Assembly: GCA_016462645.1 (NCBI GenBank) | Contig: JAEMSX010000007.1 | Coordinates: 1 to 64,000, forward strand | DNA: 64,000 nucleotides | DNA from: Thermoleophilaceae bacterium | GTDB lineage: Bacteria > Actinomycetota > Thermoleophilia > Solirubrobacterales > JACPNS01 | Reading direction: 5' to 3' | Shown here: piece after piece, positions 15,999-24,179 of the stretch | Position numbering within the stretch: position 1 is the stretch's first letter | How the letters are laid out: every line of letters starts with the position of its first letter | The notes under the pieces: generated by a model | What the model was told of the DNA's origin: nothing | What the model saw: only the letters and a program-made list of their open reading frames with translations | Databases searched by the model: none | Translations under genes and position numbers: made by a program

Positions 15999-17128
15999 GC
16001 GCCGTGTTTGGCTTCCCACTCCGCGTAATCGGGAGTGAAATACCTGAGGCGGATTTTCTTGTATTCGGTCGAGGAATAGAGCGTCGCACGCTCGTGGATC
16101 CCGGTCTCCTCGGCGATCTGGTCGAGGATCTGATCGCACTCCTCCTTCGAGCGGCCGTGCGCCATCGTGAACACCGAATACGGCCAGTCCTCGTAGGTCG
16201 GGCGCTGGTAGCAGTGGGAGATGCCGCGGAACTCGGCCATCTGCGGGCCTATGCGATCGATCTGATCTGCGGGGACCTTCCACACGCCCATGCCGTTGGC
16301 GGAGAAGCCGGCGCGACGGTGGAAGAGGATTCCGGCGACGCGGCGCAGCAGGCCGCGATCCACCATGTCGCGACAGTGGTTCAAAAGCTCATCGACGCTG
16401 ATGCCGATCGCATCCGCGGCCGGCTGGTAGACGTCGCGACGCACTTCGAGCGCGCCCTGAAGGTTCTTGATCACCGCGTAGTCCATCTCGGTCAGCTTGA
16501 TCGCGTCGATCGGGCGCTCCTTCGACTCGCCGCCTGGGGCAGCGAGCGTCTCGGTGCCCTTCTCCATCTCGAGATTCATGTTGATCTTGAAGAGGCGGAT
16601 CGTCGGGAGCGAGCGGACGCTGGTCGCGCCGGCCTCGCGGGCGAGCACGTCGAGCGTGCCCTGGAGTCCGAGCTTGGAGTCCGGCGGCGTGGCGATCGTG
16701 AACCAGAGGTTGAACTCGTGGTTGCGCAGGTAGTTGTGACTGACGCCCGGGTGGGCGTTGATCACTTCAGCCGCGCGGTGCGGATACTCGGGATCGACGC
16801 TCGCGGCGACGAGCATCGACTCGTAGCCGAGCGCGCGCGTGTCGAAGATCGGAGTGATCTCGCGGATGATGCGATCGTCGAGGAGCTGCTGCGTGCGTTC
16901 CAGCACCCAGTCGAGATCCGCGCCCAGCTCTTCGGCAACCGAGTCGTAGGGGTACGGCTCAAGCGGGAAGCTGCTCTGCAGCAGGTTCAGCAGCTGCTTG
17001 TCGCGCTCGTCGAGCGGAACGGCTGCGCCGCCCTCGCGCGATCGCAGCTTCGGCTGGTTGCGACCTTCTCCGATCGGCTTGATGCCGTCTTCGGTTGCTG
17101 CAGGGGTGTCGGGGATTACTGGTTCCAC
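15995..17128 (-). CDS. Fused AhbA/AhbB-type siroheme decarboxylase (Lrp/AsnC-like)
   Basis: The 377-residue protein contains two related halves, each with a winged-helix segment and an AsnC-like ferredoxin fold (residues ~38-180 and ~210-370). The signatures belong to the NirDLGH/AhbAB family rather than ordinary Lrp regulators: SHNYLRNHEFNLWFT in the first half, and LRRVAGILFHRRAGFSANGMG plus SHCYQRPTYEDWPYSVF in the second. Known members decarboxylate siroheme to 12,18-didecarboxysiroheme, on the way to haem (archaea, sulfate reducers) or haem d1. Usually AhbA and AhbB are separate subunits. It is overlapped by hemB upstream and hemL downstream. A haem-responsive regulator remains an alternative. 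Confidence 0.75.
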   Translation of the reverse strand: MEPVIPDTPAATEDGIKPIGEGRNQPKLRSREGGAAVPLDERDKQLLNLLQSSFPLEPYPYDSVAEELGADLDWVLERTQQLLDDRIIREITPIFDTRALGYESMLVAASVDPEYPHRAAEVINAHPGVSHNYLRNHEFNLWFTIATPPDSKLGLQGTLDVLAREAGATSVRSLPTIRLFKINMNLEMEKGTETLAAPGGESKERPIDAIKLTEMDYAVIKNLQGALEVRRDVYQPAADAIGISVDELLNHCRDMVDRGLLRRVAGILFHRRAGFSANGMGVWKVPADQIDRIGPQMAEFRGISHCYQRPTYEDWPYSVFTMAHGRSKEECDQILDQIAEETGIHERATLYSSTEYKKIRLRYFTPDYAEWEAKHGA

Positions 17129-18105
17129 GATGCAAAGTCCTTCGCGTGGTAGGTGAAGATGATGTCCGCTCCGGCGCGGCGCATTGCAAGCAGCGACTCG
17201 GCGACGGCGGATCGTTCATCAAGGTAGCCGCTGGCCGCTGCCGCCTTGAGCATTGAGTACTCGCCGCTGACGTTGTAGACCGCGACGGGAGTGGGCACGG
17301 CGTCGCGCACCTGGCGCACGATGTCGAGATACGGAAGGCCGGGTTTGACCATCACGATGTCCGCGCCCTCCTCGACATCGAGCACCGCCTCGCGCACTGC
17401 CTCACGGGCGTTGGCCGGGTCCATCTGGTAGCCACGACGGTCCTCTTTGATGTGCCCGTCGGGCTGCGGGGCGGAATCTGCGGCGTCGCGGAACGGGCCG
17501 TAGAAGGCGCTCGCGAATTTCGCGCTGTAGGCGATGATCGCGGTGTCGGTGAAGTCTTCCTCGTCGAGCGCGGCACGCAGCACGCCGACGCGGCCGTCCA
17601 TCATGTCGCTCGGCGCGACGGCGTCGGCGCCGGCCGCGGCGTGCGAGATCGCCGTGCGCGAGAGCAGATCGAGCGTCTCGTCGTTGTCCACGTCGCCGCG
17701 CGGCCCGATCACGCCGCAGTGGCCGTGCGTCGTGTATTCGCACATGCAGACGTCGGTGACGACGGTCAGCTCCGGGGCCGCCGCCTTGATCGCCTGCACG
17801 GCGAGCTGAACGGGGCCGTCCGGGTCCCAGGCGCTGCTGCCGATTTCGTCCTTCTCCTCGGGCAGTCCGAAGAGCAGCACACCGGCGAGGCCGAGCTCTT
17901 GGAGCTGGGCTGCCTCCTGCGCCATCAGATCGACGCTGAGGCGGTCGATGCCGGGCATCGACGCGATCGGCTCGCGCTTGCCCGCGCCCGGCACGATGAA
18001 GTACGGGGCGATCAGGTTTGCGGGGCCGACTTCGTTCTCGCGCACGAGGTCGCGGATTGAACGGGTGGTACGCAGCCGACGCATCCTTGTCGCTGGAAAA
18101 GCCAT
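17116..18105 (-). CDS. hemB: Porphobilinogen synthase (5-aminolevulinate dehydratase)
   Basis: The 329-residue TIM-barrel enzyme condenses two ALA molecules to porphobilinogen. Schiff-base lysines are K196 (AYSAKFASAFYGPF) and K254 (MVKPGLPYLD). The cysteine cluster C120, C122 and C130 (DVCMCEYTTHGHCG) indicates the zinc-dependent subtype. Its 3' end overlaps the siroheme decarboxylase gene by 13 bases. It is the first gene of the nine-gene haem, bc-complex and menaquinone run. On the minus strand a TACAGT hexamer lies six bases before the ATG, which would give a leaderless mRNA if it is the -10. Confidence 0.95.
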   Translation of the reverse strand: MAFPATRMRRLRTTRSIRDLVRENEVGPANLIAPYFIVPGAGKREPIASMPGIDRLSVDLMAQEAAQLQELGLAGVLLFGLPEEKDEIGSSAWDPDGPVQLAVQAIKAAAPELTVVTDVCMCEYTTHGHCGVIGPRGDVDNDETLDLLSRTAISHAAAGADAVAPSDMMDGRVGVLRAALDEEDFTDTAIIAYSAKFASAFYGPFRDAADSAPQPDGHIKEDRRGYQMDPANAREAVREAVLDVEEGADIVMVKPGLPYLDIVRQVRDAVPTPVAVYNVSGEYSMLKAAAASGYLDERSAVAESLLAMRRAGADIIFTYHAKDFASWNQ

Positions 18106-18108
18106 GTT

Positions 18109-18137
18109 TTGACTGTATCTGTCACGGGCGGTACGGT
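18109..18137 (+). promoter_or_regulatory. Housekeeping-type promoter for the ABM-domain gene
   Basis: TTGACT (18109-18114), a 17-base spacer, then TACGGT (18132-18137), nine bases before the ATG at 18147. The transcript would be leaderless or nearly so. The -35 overlaps the divergent hemB promoter region, so the two genes share 41 bases of control sequence. Confidence 0.5.
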
Positions 18138-18146
18138 GGCAGTGAA

Positions 18147-18434
18147 ATGTACGGATTGATCGGACAGATGCAGGCCGTCCCGGGCGAACGCGCGCGGCTG
18201 ATGCAGCTCCTCGCGAGCTCGAGCGAAGCGATGCCGGGATGCCTCAGCTATGTGATCGCCGCAGACAAGGACGACCTCGATTCGATCTGGATCACCGAGA
18301 TCTGGGATTCGGCGGAAAGCCACAAGGCTTCGCTCGAGATCCCGGCCGTGCGCGAAGCGATCACGCAGGCGCGCCCGCTGATCGCCGGGTTCGGCACCCG
18401 CGCCGAGACCGAGCCCCTGGAACGAACCCCATAG
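18147..18434 (+). CDS. Antibiotic biosynthesis monooxygenase (ABM)-domain protein
   Basis: The 95-residue protein is a single dimeric alpha/beta ABM domain: MYGLIGQMQAVPGERARLMQLL, MPGCLSYVIAADKDDLDSIWITEIWDS, and a helix with SHKASLEIPAVREAI. Members include quinone and polyketide monooxygenases and haem-degrading IsdG-like enzymes. Many are uncharacterised. The asparagine and histidine that mark IsdG haem oxygenases are not evident. The start at 18147 is chosen because it begins the domain and follows a good promoter. An in-frame extension upstream would overlap hemB antisense. It is divergent from hemB. Confidence 0.75.
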   Translation: MYGLIGQMQAVPGERARLMQLLASSSEAMPGCLSYVIAADKDDLDSIWITEIWDSAESHKASLEIPAVREAITQARPLIAGFGTRAETEPLERTP

Positions 18435-18553
18435 GCAAGCCCGAAACTTTGTAAACACTCGCCCTCCAGGGCCAGTCTTTCCACTGCCGTAACACCCGTC
18501 ACCGCGGCGTCACAGCACTGCTCCCCGTCGATGCCCGCCGCGAAGCGGCCCGA

Positions 18554-19894
18554 TCAGGCGACGCGGCGCTTGATCGCAAACGAAGCGATCAGGCAGTAGG
18601 CGAGGATCAGGATCGCCAGGTGGATCCCGGGCCAGAGCGCGTCAAAGCCTGGCGAGAGTCCGGCGCGCAGGAAGTCGAGCGACGGCTTGAACGGGAAGAT
18701 CGAGTTGATCACCTGGAGCACGCTGTAGAGACCATCAGAAACGGCGCCCTTCGGAACGAGCGCTGCAGCGGTCAAAGGCAGACCGATCATGAACGAGGCC
18801 AGCGAGGCGGCGCGCACGTCGCCGCTGGCGGCACCGACCATCACGCCGGCCGCGCCGAATGAGATCGAGGCGACGATGATCGCCGGCCACCACAGGAACG
18901 CGCGCTCCCAACGGATGTCGACGAACGCCCCGAAGGCGAGCACCATCACCGTGCCCACGATCAGCGCGCAGATCCCGGCGAGCAGTGTCTTCTCGATCAC
19001 GATCGTGCTTCGCGGCGCGAGCCCACGCAGAAGCCGCGTGAGCATCTGGTCCTCCTGTTCGTAGGCCAGCATGCCGGCGCCGAGCAGCAGCGCGACGAAC
19101 ATCGCCGAGACCGCGACCGCCACGGCCACCGCCAGCGATGAGAGCGAAGAGTTCGTGCCGACCGGCTTGTTCTGCAGCTTGATCGGTTGACCGACCCGGC
19201 GCAGCAATGACTTCGCGAAGTTCGCGCCCTGTTTTGCGCCCTCGGAGAGCGCGGCGAATTCCTGCAGGTCCTTGCGCTGCTGCGCCGGAACGTACGGCAG
19301 GACATCCTTGATCAGGTCGGCGCCGTTTGCGAGGCCCTCGATATTTCGCGTCTCGCCGCCAAAGGTGATCTCACCGCCGTTGACGATGATGTTGATGTAG
19401 TCGAGCGAGACATCCGTGAAACGGTTCGTCAATTCGTTGTTGGTGTCGACGAGCAGGCCCTTGATCGTGTTCTCCACGTACGCCTTGCGCGTCGGATCGG
19501 TGGAGTCGAAGATCGCCTCGATCGTGCCCTGGCTGCTCGACGACTCGAGCTGCTCGACGATGTCCTCGGGGATGATCACCGCCGCGACGGCATCGCCCGA
19601 CTTGACCTCTTCGAGCGCCGCCGCCGGATCCTTGACGTTGTAGCCGTCGACGTTCTCGTAGAGCGCCTTGGTCAGCTTGTCGAGATCGAACTTCTTGCCC
19701 CCGATGCGGATGTCGCGCTTGTTCTCGGGAACCTGGTTGACGATCGCGACGCGCGGCTTGGTCGGCGGGCGTCCGACCGCAAGACCGACCAGCACCGCGA
19801 CGAGTGCCGGATAGAGCGCGAGCAGAATGACGATCGTCGGCGTGCGCTTGAGCAGGCGCATGTCCTTGCCGAGCAGGTAGCCGAGCCGCTTCAT
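18554..19894 (-). CDS. ABC-2 type transporter permease
   Basis: The 446-residue protein has the ABC-2 layout. It has an N-terminal helix (residues ~20-42), a large extracytoplasmic domain (~50-245, including IGGKKFDLDKLTKALYENVDGY), then about five helices from ~250 to the C-terminus. The family includes exporters of drugs, lipids and sodium (NatB-like). The start overlaps the stop of the ATPase gene by four bases (ATGA), so the two subunits are coupled. Substrate is unknown. Confidence 0.85.
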   Translation of the reverse strand: MKRLGYLLGKDMRLLKRTPTIVILLALYPALVAVLVGLAVGRPPTKPRVAIVNQVPENKRDIRIGGKKFDLDKLTKALYENVDGYNVKDPAAALEEVKSGDAVAAVIIPEDIVEQLESSSSQGTIEAIFDSTDPTRKAYVENTIKGLLVDTNNELTNRFTDVSLDYINIIVNGGEITFGGETRNIEGLANGADLIKDVLPYVPAQQRKDLQEFAALSEGAKQGANFAKSLLRRVGQPIKLQNKPVGTNSSLSSLAVAVAVAVSAMFVALLLGAGMLAYEQEDQMLTRLLRGLAPRSTIVIEKTLLAGICALIVGTVMVLAFGAFVDIRWERAFLWWPAIIVASISFGAAGVMVGAASGDVRAASLASFMIGLPLTAAALVPKGAVSDGLYSVLQVINSIFPFKPSLDFLRAGLSPGFDALWPGIHLAILILAYCLIASFAIKRRVA

Positions 19895-20601
19895 TCGGCA
19901 TCACCGCCGACGTTGACGTGGGCGCGTCTGGCACGCAGGAAGTTGATGAACGCGAGCTCGAAGTGCGCGCCTGGACCGATGTCGGCGGGCGCGCCGTCGT
20001 AGAGCAGCTTGCCGCCGTCGAGGATGATCACCCGATCGGCGTGGCCCTCGACCTCGCCGGCCGAATGCGTCGAGAAGACGATCCCGATCCCCGAGTCGGC
20101 CAGCGATCCGAGCAGTTCCCAGAGGCGCTCGCGCTGCAGCGGGTCGAGCGCCGCGGACGGCTCGTCGAGCAGCAGCACTGCGGGGTCGGCGATCAGACCC
20201 ATGCCGATCGAGAGGCGCTGCCGCATTCCGCCCGAGAGATCCTCGGCGCGATCGGATGCGCGGTGCGCGAGCTCGATGCGATCCATCATCCGCGTCGCCG
20301 AGCCGAAGACGTCGTCGACCTTCTCCAGCCGCGCGAACAGTTCGAGGTTCTCGCGCACGGTCAGCTTCTGGTAGACCGCCGCCTTCTGCGGGACCCACCC
20401 GAGCTTGCCCCCGGGCAGCTCGACCGAGCCGGAATCGGGCGTGGTGACGCCGGCGAGCATCGAGAGCAGGGTGGTCTTGCCGGCCCCGTTGGGACCGGCG
20501 ATCGCGACGCTTTCCCCAGCTTCCACGACGAATGAAACGTGATCGAGTGCCGCCCGCTCGTCGTAGCGCTTGACGAGGTCGCGACCTTCAAGGACTGGCA
20601 T
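19891..20601 (-). CDS. ABC transporter ATP-binding protein
   Basis: The 236-residue nucleotide-binding subunit has Walker A GPNGAGKTT (residues ~38-46), Q-loop VPQKAAVYQKL, signature LSGGMRQRL, Walker B LLLDEPSAALD and switch histidine STHS. It belongs to the ABC-2 exporter ATPase type and pairs with the downstream permease. On the minus strand TATGAT lies eight bases before the ATG, suggesting a very short or absent leader. It is divergent from the ymdB-like gene. Confidence 0.9.
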   Translation of the reverse strand: MPVLEGRDLVKRYDERAALDHVSFVVEAGESVAIAGPNGAGKTTLLSMLAGVTTPDSGSVELPGGKLGWVPQKAAVYQKLTVRENLELFARLEKVDDVFGSATRMMDRIELAHRASDRAEDLSGGMRQRLSIGMGLIADPAVLLLDEPSAALDPLQRERLWELLGSLADSGIGIVFSTHSAGEVEGHADRVIILDGGKLLYDGAPADIGPGAHFELAFINFLRARRAHVNVGGDAE

Positions 20602-20640
20602 GGAGCGGGATCATAAACGTGCGCGGGCGAGCATGACCCG

Positions 20641-20646
20641 TAGACT
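20641..20646 (+). promoter_or_regulatory. Candidate -10 element giving a leaderless ymdB transcript
   Basis: TAGACT ends six bases before the ATG at 20653. With the usual seven-base distance from -10 to start site, transcription would begin at the A of ATG. There is no Shine-Dalgarno in the gap. No convincing -35 is visible. Confidence 0.4.
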
Positions 20647-20652
20647 CGCCGA

Positions 20653-21441
20653 ATGCCCAAGATCCTCTTCATCGGCGATGTCGTCGCCGAGCCCGGACGC
20701 CGCACGCTCAGCGCGCTCCTACCCAAGCTGCGTGAGGAGCACGAACCGGACTTCGTCGTGGTCAACGGCGAGAACGCGGCCGGCGGAATGGGGATCTCGC
20801 CGAAGACCGCCGACGAGATCTTCGACCTCGGCGTCGACGTGATCACGCTCGGCAACCACACCTACCGCCACCGCGAGGTCTACGCCTACCTCGACTCGGG
20901 CAAGCCGATCATCCGCTGCGCCAACCAGCATTCGAGCAACCCCGGCAAGGGGTCAGTCGTGGTCGAGGCCAAGGGCGGCAGCCTGCGCCTCGGCGTGATC
21001 AATCTGATCGGTCAGTTCGGCCTCGACAACGACGGCAACCCGTTCGACGTCGCCGATCGACTCGTGCGCGAGATGAGCGGCGACGCCGACCTGATCCTCG
21101 TCGACTTCCACGCCGAGCTGACGAGCGAGAAGGTGACGATGGGCTGGTTCCTCGACGGGCGCGTGACCGCCGTCGTCGGAACACACACTCACGTGCCGAC
21201 CGCCGACGCCCGCGTGCTCCCCGAAGGCACGGCCTACTGCACGGACGTTGGAATGACCGGCTCGCGCGCCGGCGTGATCGGCGTCGTCAAGGAAGCGATC
21301 ATCACGAAACTGCGCACCGGCATGCCCCAACGCTTTGACAGCGCCAGCGGCGATGAACACCTGATGGGCGTGCTGATCGAGGCCGATCGGAACGGCACCG
21401 CGACGAGCATCACTCAGCTGATCGTGCCGCTCGAGGCCTAG
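20653..21441 (+). CDS. ymdB: YmdB-family metallophosphoesterase
   Basis: The 262-residue calcineurin-like phosphoesterase matches the TIGR00282/YmdB family. Metal-binding motifs are FIGDVVAEPGR (residues ~6-16), VNGENAAGGMGI, LGNHTYRH, DFHAELTSEK and GTHTHVPTADARVLP. Bacillus YmdB is a 2',3'-cyclic nucleotide phosphodiesterase affecting biofilm and motility gene expression. It probably has the same chemistry here, with an unknown physiological role. Its TAG overlaps the stop of the convergent gtrA-like gene through a shared CTAG. Confidence 0.9.
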   Translation: MPKILFIGDVVAEPGRRTLSALLPKLREEHEPDFVVVNGENAAGGMGISPKTADEIFDLGVDVITLGNHTYRHREVYAYLDSGKPIIRCANQHSSNPGKGSVVVEAKGGSLRLGVINLIGQFGLDNDGNPFDVADRLVREMSGDADLILVDFHAELTSEKVTMGWFLDGRVTAVVGTHTHVPTADARVLPEGTAYCTDVGMTGSRAGVIGVVKEAIITKLRTGMPQRFDSASGDEHLMGVLIEADRNGTATSITQLIVPLEA

Positions 21442-21917
21442 CGCCGACTGTCGAACGACCAGAGCTTGTTGCCGATGAAGTTCAGCGGCGTGGCGCAGAT
21501 CACCGCGACCGCCTGGGCCGGGAACTCGCCGACGCCAGCTGCAACCAGGACCTGGAGCAGCAGGAGGTTGAACGCCAGCGCGAAGAGACTGACGACGAAG
21601 AAGCGCAGGGCCTGGAAGCCGGCGTGACCGTCGGTCGCCTTGAAGGTCCAGTGCCGGTTCCAGAGGAAGTTGTTGGTGACGGCGAAGATGAACGCGATCA
21701 CGGCCGCCACCAGGTAGTGCACGTCGAACTGCTGGCGCGCGATCTCGTAGACAGCGAGGTTGACGACGTAACCACTCGCTCCGACCGCGCCGAACTTGAT
21801 CAGCTGGATCCAGTTGTGTGGTTGGCGCATGCCCTCGCCGACGCGCTGGTGCAGGCGTTCGCGGTCGACCTGCTCGGGCACTGCTTGCTCCTGCACGCCT
21901 TGTTCGGGAACGGTCAC
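21438..21917 (-). CDS. GtrA-family membrane protein
   Basis: The 159-residue protein has four membrane helices (starting IQLIKFGAVGASGYVVNLAVYEI, then FIFAVTNNFLWNRHWTF, FFVVSLFALAFNLLLLQVLV and a final AVICATPLNFIGNKLWSF). This is the GtrA-like/DPMS pattern associated with transfer of lipid-linked sugars in cell-surface glycan assembly. The start is GTG at 21917, overlapping the methyltransferase stop as GTGA. A longer in-frame extension to 22019 would overlap that gene in Arg-rich shadow sequence. Confidence 0.8.
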   Translation of the reverse strand: MTVPEQGVQEQAVPEQVDRERLHQRVGEGMRQPHNWIQLIKFGAVGASGYVVNLAVYEIARQQFDVHYLVAAVIAFIFAVTNNFLWNRHWTFKATDGHAGFQALRFFVVSLFALAFNLLLLQVLVAAGVGEFPAQAVAVICATPLNFIGNKLWSFDSRR

Positions 21918-22666
21918 GGGCGCGTTGCGACGACGACGACTGCGTGGCCCGGAACGTCCTCGCCGGCGTGTCCGATGTCCCACTCGTCCTCGAGTTGGAT
22001 CGAGAAGTCCTTCAGCCACGAGCGCAGCGTCGCGATCGAGATCTCGTGCGGCTCGGTCGGGCTCGCGGGGTGATCGATGTCGACGTTGAGGATCAGCGTG
22101 CCGCCGGGCCTCAGCAGACGGTGGATCTCGGCGACGACCGTCGTCGGCTTGTCGACGTGGTCGAGGCTGTTGCGGCAGACGATCACATCGACGCTGCCGG
22201 ACAGCAGCGGAATGCGCTCGGCCGGCGTGTTCAGGTAGATCGCGTCGGAGTCGAGCAGGAGCCCCGCGTCGGCGTAGCCCTCGGCGATCGGATCGACCCC
22301 GAAGCTCTGCTTGGCCGGAACCGAGACGGCGTCGGGAAAACCGACGCAGCCGGGCCCGATGTCGAGCACGACCTTGCCGTCGAAGAAGTGCTTGTCCTCG
22401 ATCTTCGCCTCTTGCAGCACGCGGTTGACCTCGGCGCGCGCCTGCTGCCAGCGACGCTCCTCGTACGTGGCGGCGACTTCCGCCTCACCCGAGAGCTCCA
22501 GTGAGTTCTCGCCCCAGAGATGGCCCTCGCGGATGTGCTTGTCCCAGTGGTCGGTCCAGAAGGAGAGCTCGGAGCGGTCCTTGTACTTGGTCAGGCGCAC
22601 GACGCCGCGCGATGCACGCATGACGGTGCGCCGCACCGGGGTCGGAAGATTGGAGGCCAGGCTCAT
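21914..22666 (-). CDS. Class I SAM-dependent methyltransferase
   Basis: The 250-residue protein has an N-terminal helical extension (residues 1-95) and a Methyltransf_11-type core. Motif I is VVLDIGPGCVGFPDA (~99-113), then DVIVCRNSLDHVDKP and LLRPGGTLILNVD. The substrate is unknown. Translational coupling to a GtrA-type protein suggests cell-envelope glycolipid or polysaccharide modification, which is inference. Confidence 0.75.
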   Translation of the reverse strand: MSLASNLPTPVRRTVMRASRGVVRLTKYKDRSELSFWTDHWDKHIREGHLWGENSLELSGEAEVAATYEERRWQQARAEVNRVLQEAKIEDKHFFDGKVVLDIGPGCVGFPDAVSVPAKQSFGVDPIAEGYADAGLLLDSDAIYLNTPAERIPLLSGSVDVIVCRNSLDHVDKPTTVVAEIHRLLRPGGTLILNVDIDHPASPTEPHEISIATLRSWLKDFSIQLEDEWDIGHAGEDVPGHAVVVVATRP

Positions 22667-22691
22667 TCGGGCGAGATTAGTGGTCGGCGCG

Positions 22692-24179
22692 TTAATTGCC
22701 GGTTGAGAGCCCGAAGTGCTCCAGCACCAACGTGTTCACATCCGCGATCGACCAGGCTCGTTGCTCACGACGGTGCTCGCCGGTCCCGGTGACGATCAAC
22801 TGCGCGGCCGAGTCGGCCTTGTGCAGCGAACCGTGAGTGCCGCCGCCGACGTGCGCGACGCCGCCCCAGTCGAGGAACTCGTACCCGAGCTCCGGCGTGA
22901 TGATCAGATCGCCCGCGCCGGGACAGTGCAGCGCCGACCACACGCGCGCGAGCGAGTCCGGGTACTCCTCGCTGTGAATCTCGTCGCCCTCGACGAACAG
23001 ATCGAGGACGATCAGGTCGCCCTCGACATCCCAGCCGACACCCCGGCGGTCGGTGTACTGCGTGCCGGGCTTGAAGTGGATCTCGGCCTCGCCGAGCGCT
23101 CCGTATGCCTCGTCCTCATCGAGCCAGAAGACCTGTTCGATCTTCTGCTCGCGACGCAGGTCCTCGACCAGCAGCGGGAGCTTGCCGCCGCGGTGCGCAG
23201 GGTCGAGCACGTAGATGTGCGCGGCGCGGGCTGCGGGGCTGACGGCGATGTCCGCGTCGCCCGGCTTCTTCCCCTTGCGCGGCTGCAGCACCTCCCAATC
23301 GTGGCCCCCGAGCATCTCGACGAGGTCGATCGCCTCGTGCACGACGCTGTGCGAGTGATCGGAGACGACGATCACCGCGTGGTCCTCCATGAATCGGCGA
23401 TACCCGCCGGCGGCGTCGAGCACGCGCTGGAACTGCGCGTCGGCGTTGGCGATCGAGGCCGGCTGCTCATCCGGTCCGAAGCGATGCGACCAGTTGTCGT
23501 TGTCGGGAAACGAGAGCAGCATGAACTCATAGCGGTCGGCAAGCACCAGCTCGATCCCGGCGCAAGCGGTGTGCTGGTCGCGCTTGCCGGGAACGCCGAA
23601 GCTCGAGCGGCATTCGGTGCCGATCGAATCGAAGATGTCGCTGTACAAGAGGTCGGTCGGTCCGTAGGCGGGACGCGACATTCCGGTGACGCCGGCGAGC
23701 GCACCGGCCATTCCGCTGCCGACGAACTTGTGCTCGTGCGGGCCGCGGTAGATCATGTAGGTGGTGCAGGCGCAGCGGATCCCGGCGTTCTCCAGGGACT
23801 CGAAGAAGGTTGGCGTGTCGGGCGAGAGGTGGTCCTGGTTGATCCGGTAGACGAGGTCCTTCAGGACCGTGATCACACCGCTCCGGCGCGACGCCGGGAA
23901 GCTGATGCCGTAGTCGATGTAGCGCTTCTCGTCGCGGTTGTACCAGTTCATCGACGGCACACCGTGCTCGGCGGGGCCACGTCCGGTGACGATCGTGGAG
24001 GTCGCGACCGGCGTCAGGGACGGGAATGATGAAATGCATTCGGAGCTCGCGTAGCCCTCGCGGATCAGCCTGGCGAAGTTGGGCGCCGAGCCCTCGGCGA
24101 TCGCTTTCTGCAGCGACGCCGGGCGCATGCCGTCGACGACTACGAGGCAGAGCTTCTTGCGGTCCTTAGGAGAGGACAC
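22692..24179 (-). CDS. Alkaline phosphatase superfamily phosphodiesterase/pyrophosphatase
   Basis: The 495-residue protein has the type I phosphodiesterase/nucleotide pyrophosphatase core. It has the metal site VVVDGMRP (residues ~13-20), the nucleophile threonine region FPSLTPVATSTIVTGRGPAEHG, FPDNDNWSHRFGPDE, VVSDHSHS, and the C-terminal metal histidine GGGTHGSLHKAD. No signal peptide is visible, so it is probably cytoplasmic. The substrate is not predictable. Its start overlaps the DUF4126 gene by 14 bases. Confidence 0.8.
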   Translation of the reverse strand: MSSPKDRKKLCLVVVDGMRPASLQKAIAEGSAPNFARLIREGYASSECISSFPSLTPVATSTIVTGRGPAEHGVPSMNWYNRDEKRYIDYGISFPASRRSGVITVLKDLVYRINQDHLSPDTPTFFESLENAGIRCACTTYMIYRGPHEHKFVGSGMAGALAGVTGMSRPAYGPTDLLYSDIFDSIGTECRSSFGVPGKRDQHTACAGIELVLADRYEFMLLSFPDNDNWSHRFGPDEQPASIANADAQFQRVLDAAGGYRRFMEDHAVIVVSDHSHSVVHEAIDLVEMLGGHDWEVLQPRKGKKPGDADIAVSPAARAAHIYVLDPAHRGGKLPLLVEDLRREQKIEQVFWLDEDEAYGALGEAEIHFKPGTQYTDRRGVGWDVEGDLIVLDLFVEGDEIHSEEYPDSLARVWSALHCPGAGDLIITPELGYEFLDWGGVAHVGGGTHGSLHKADSAAQLIVTGTGEHRREQRAWSIADVNTLVLEHFGLSTGN

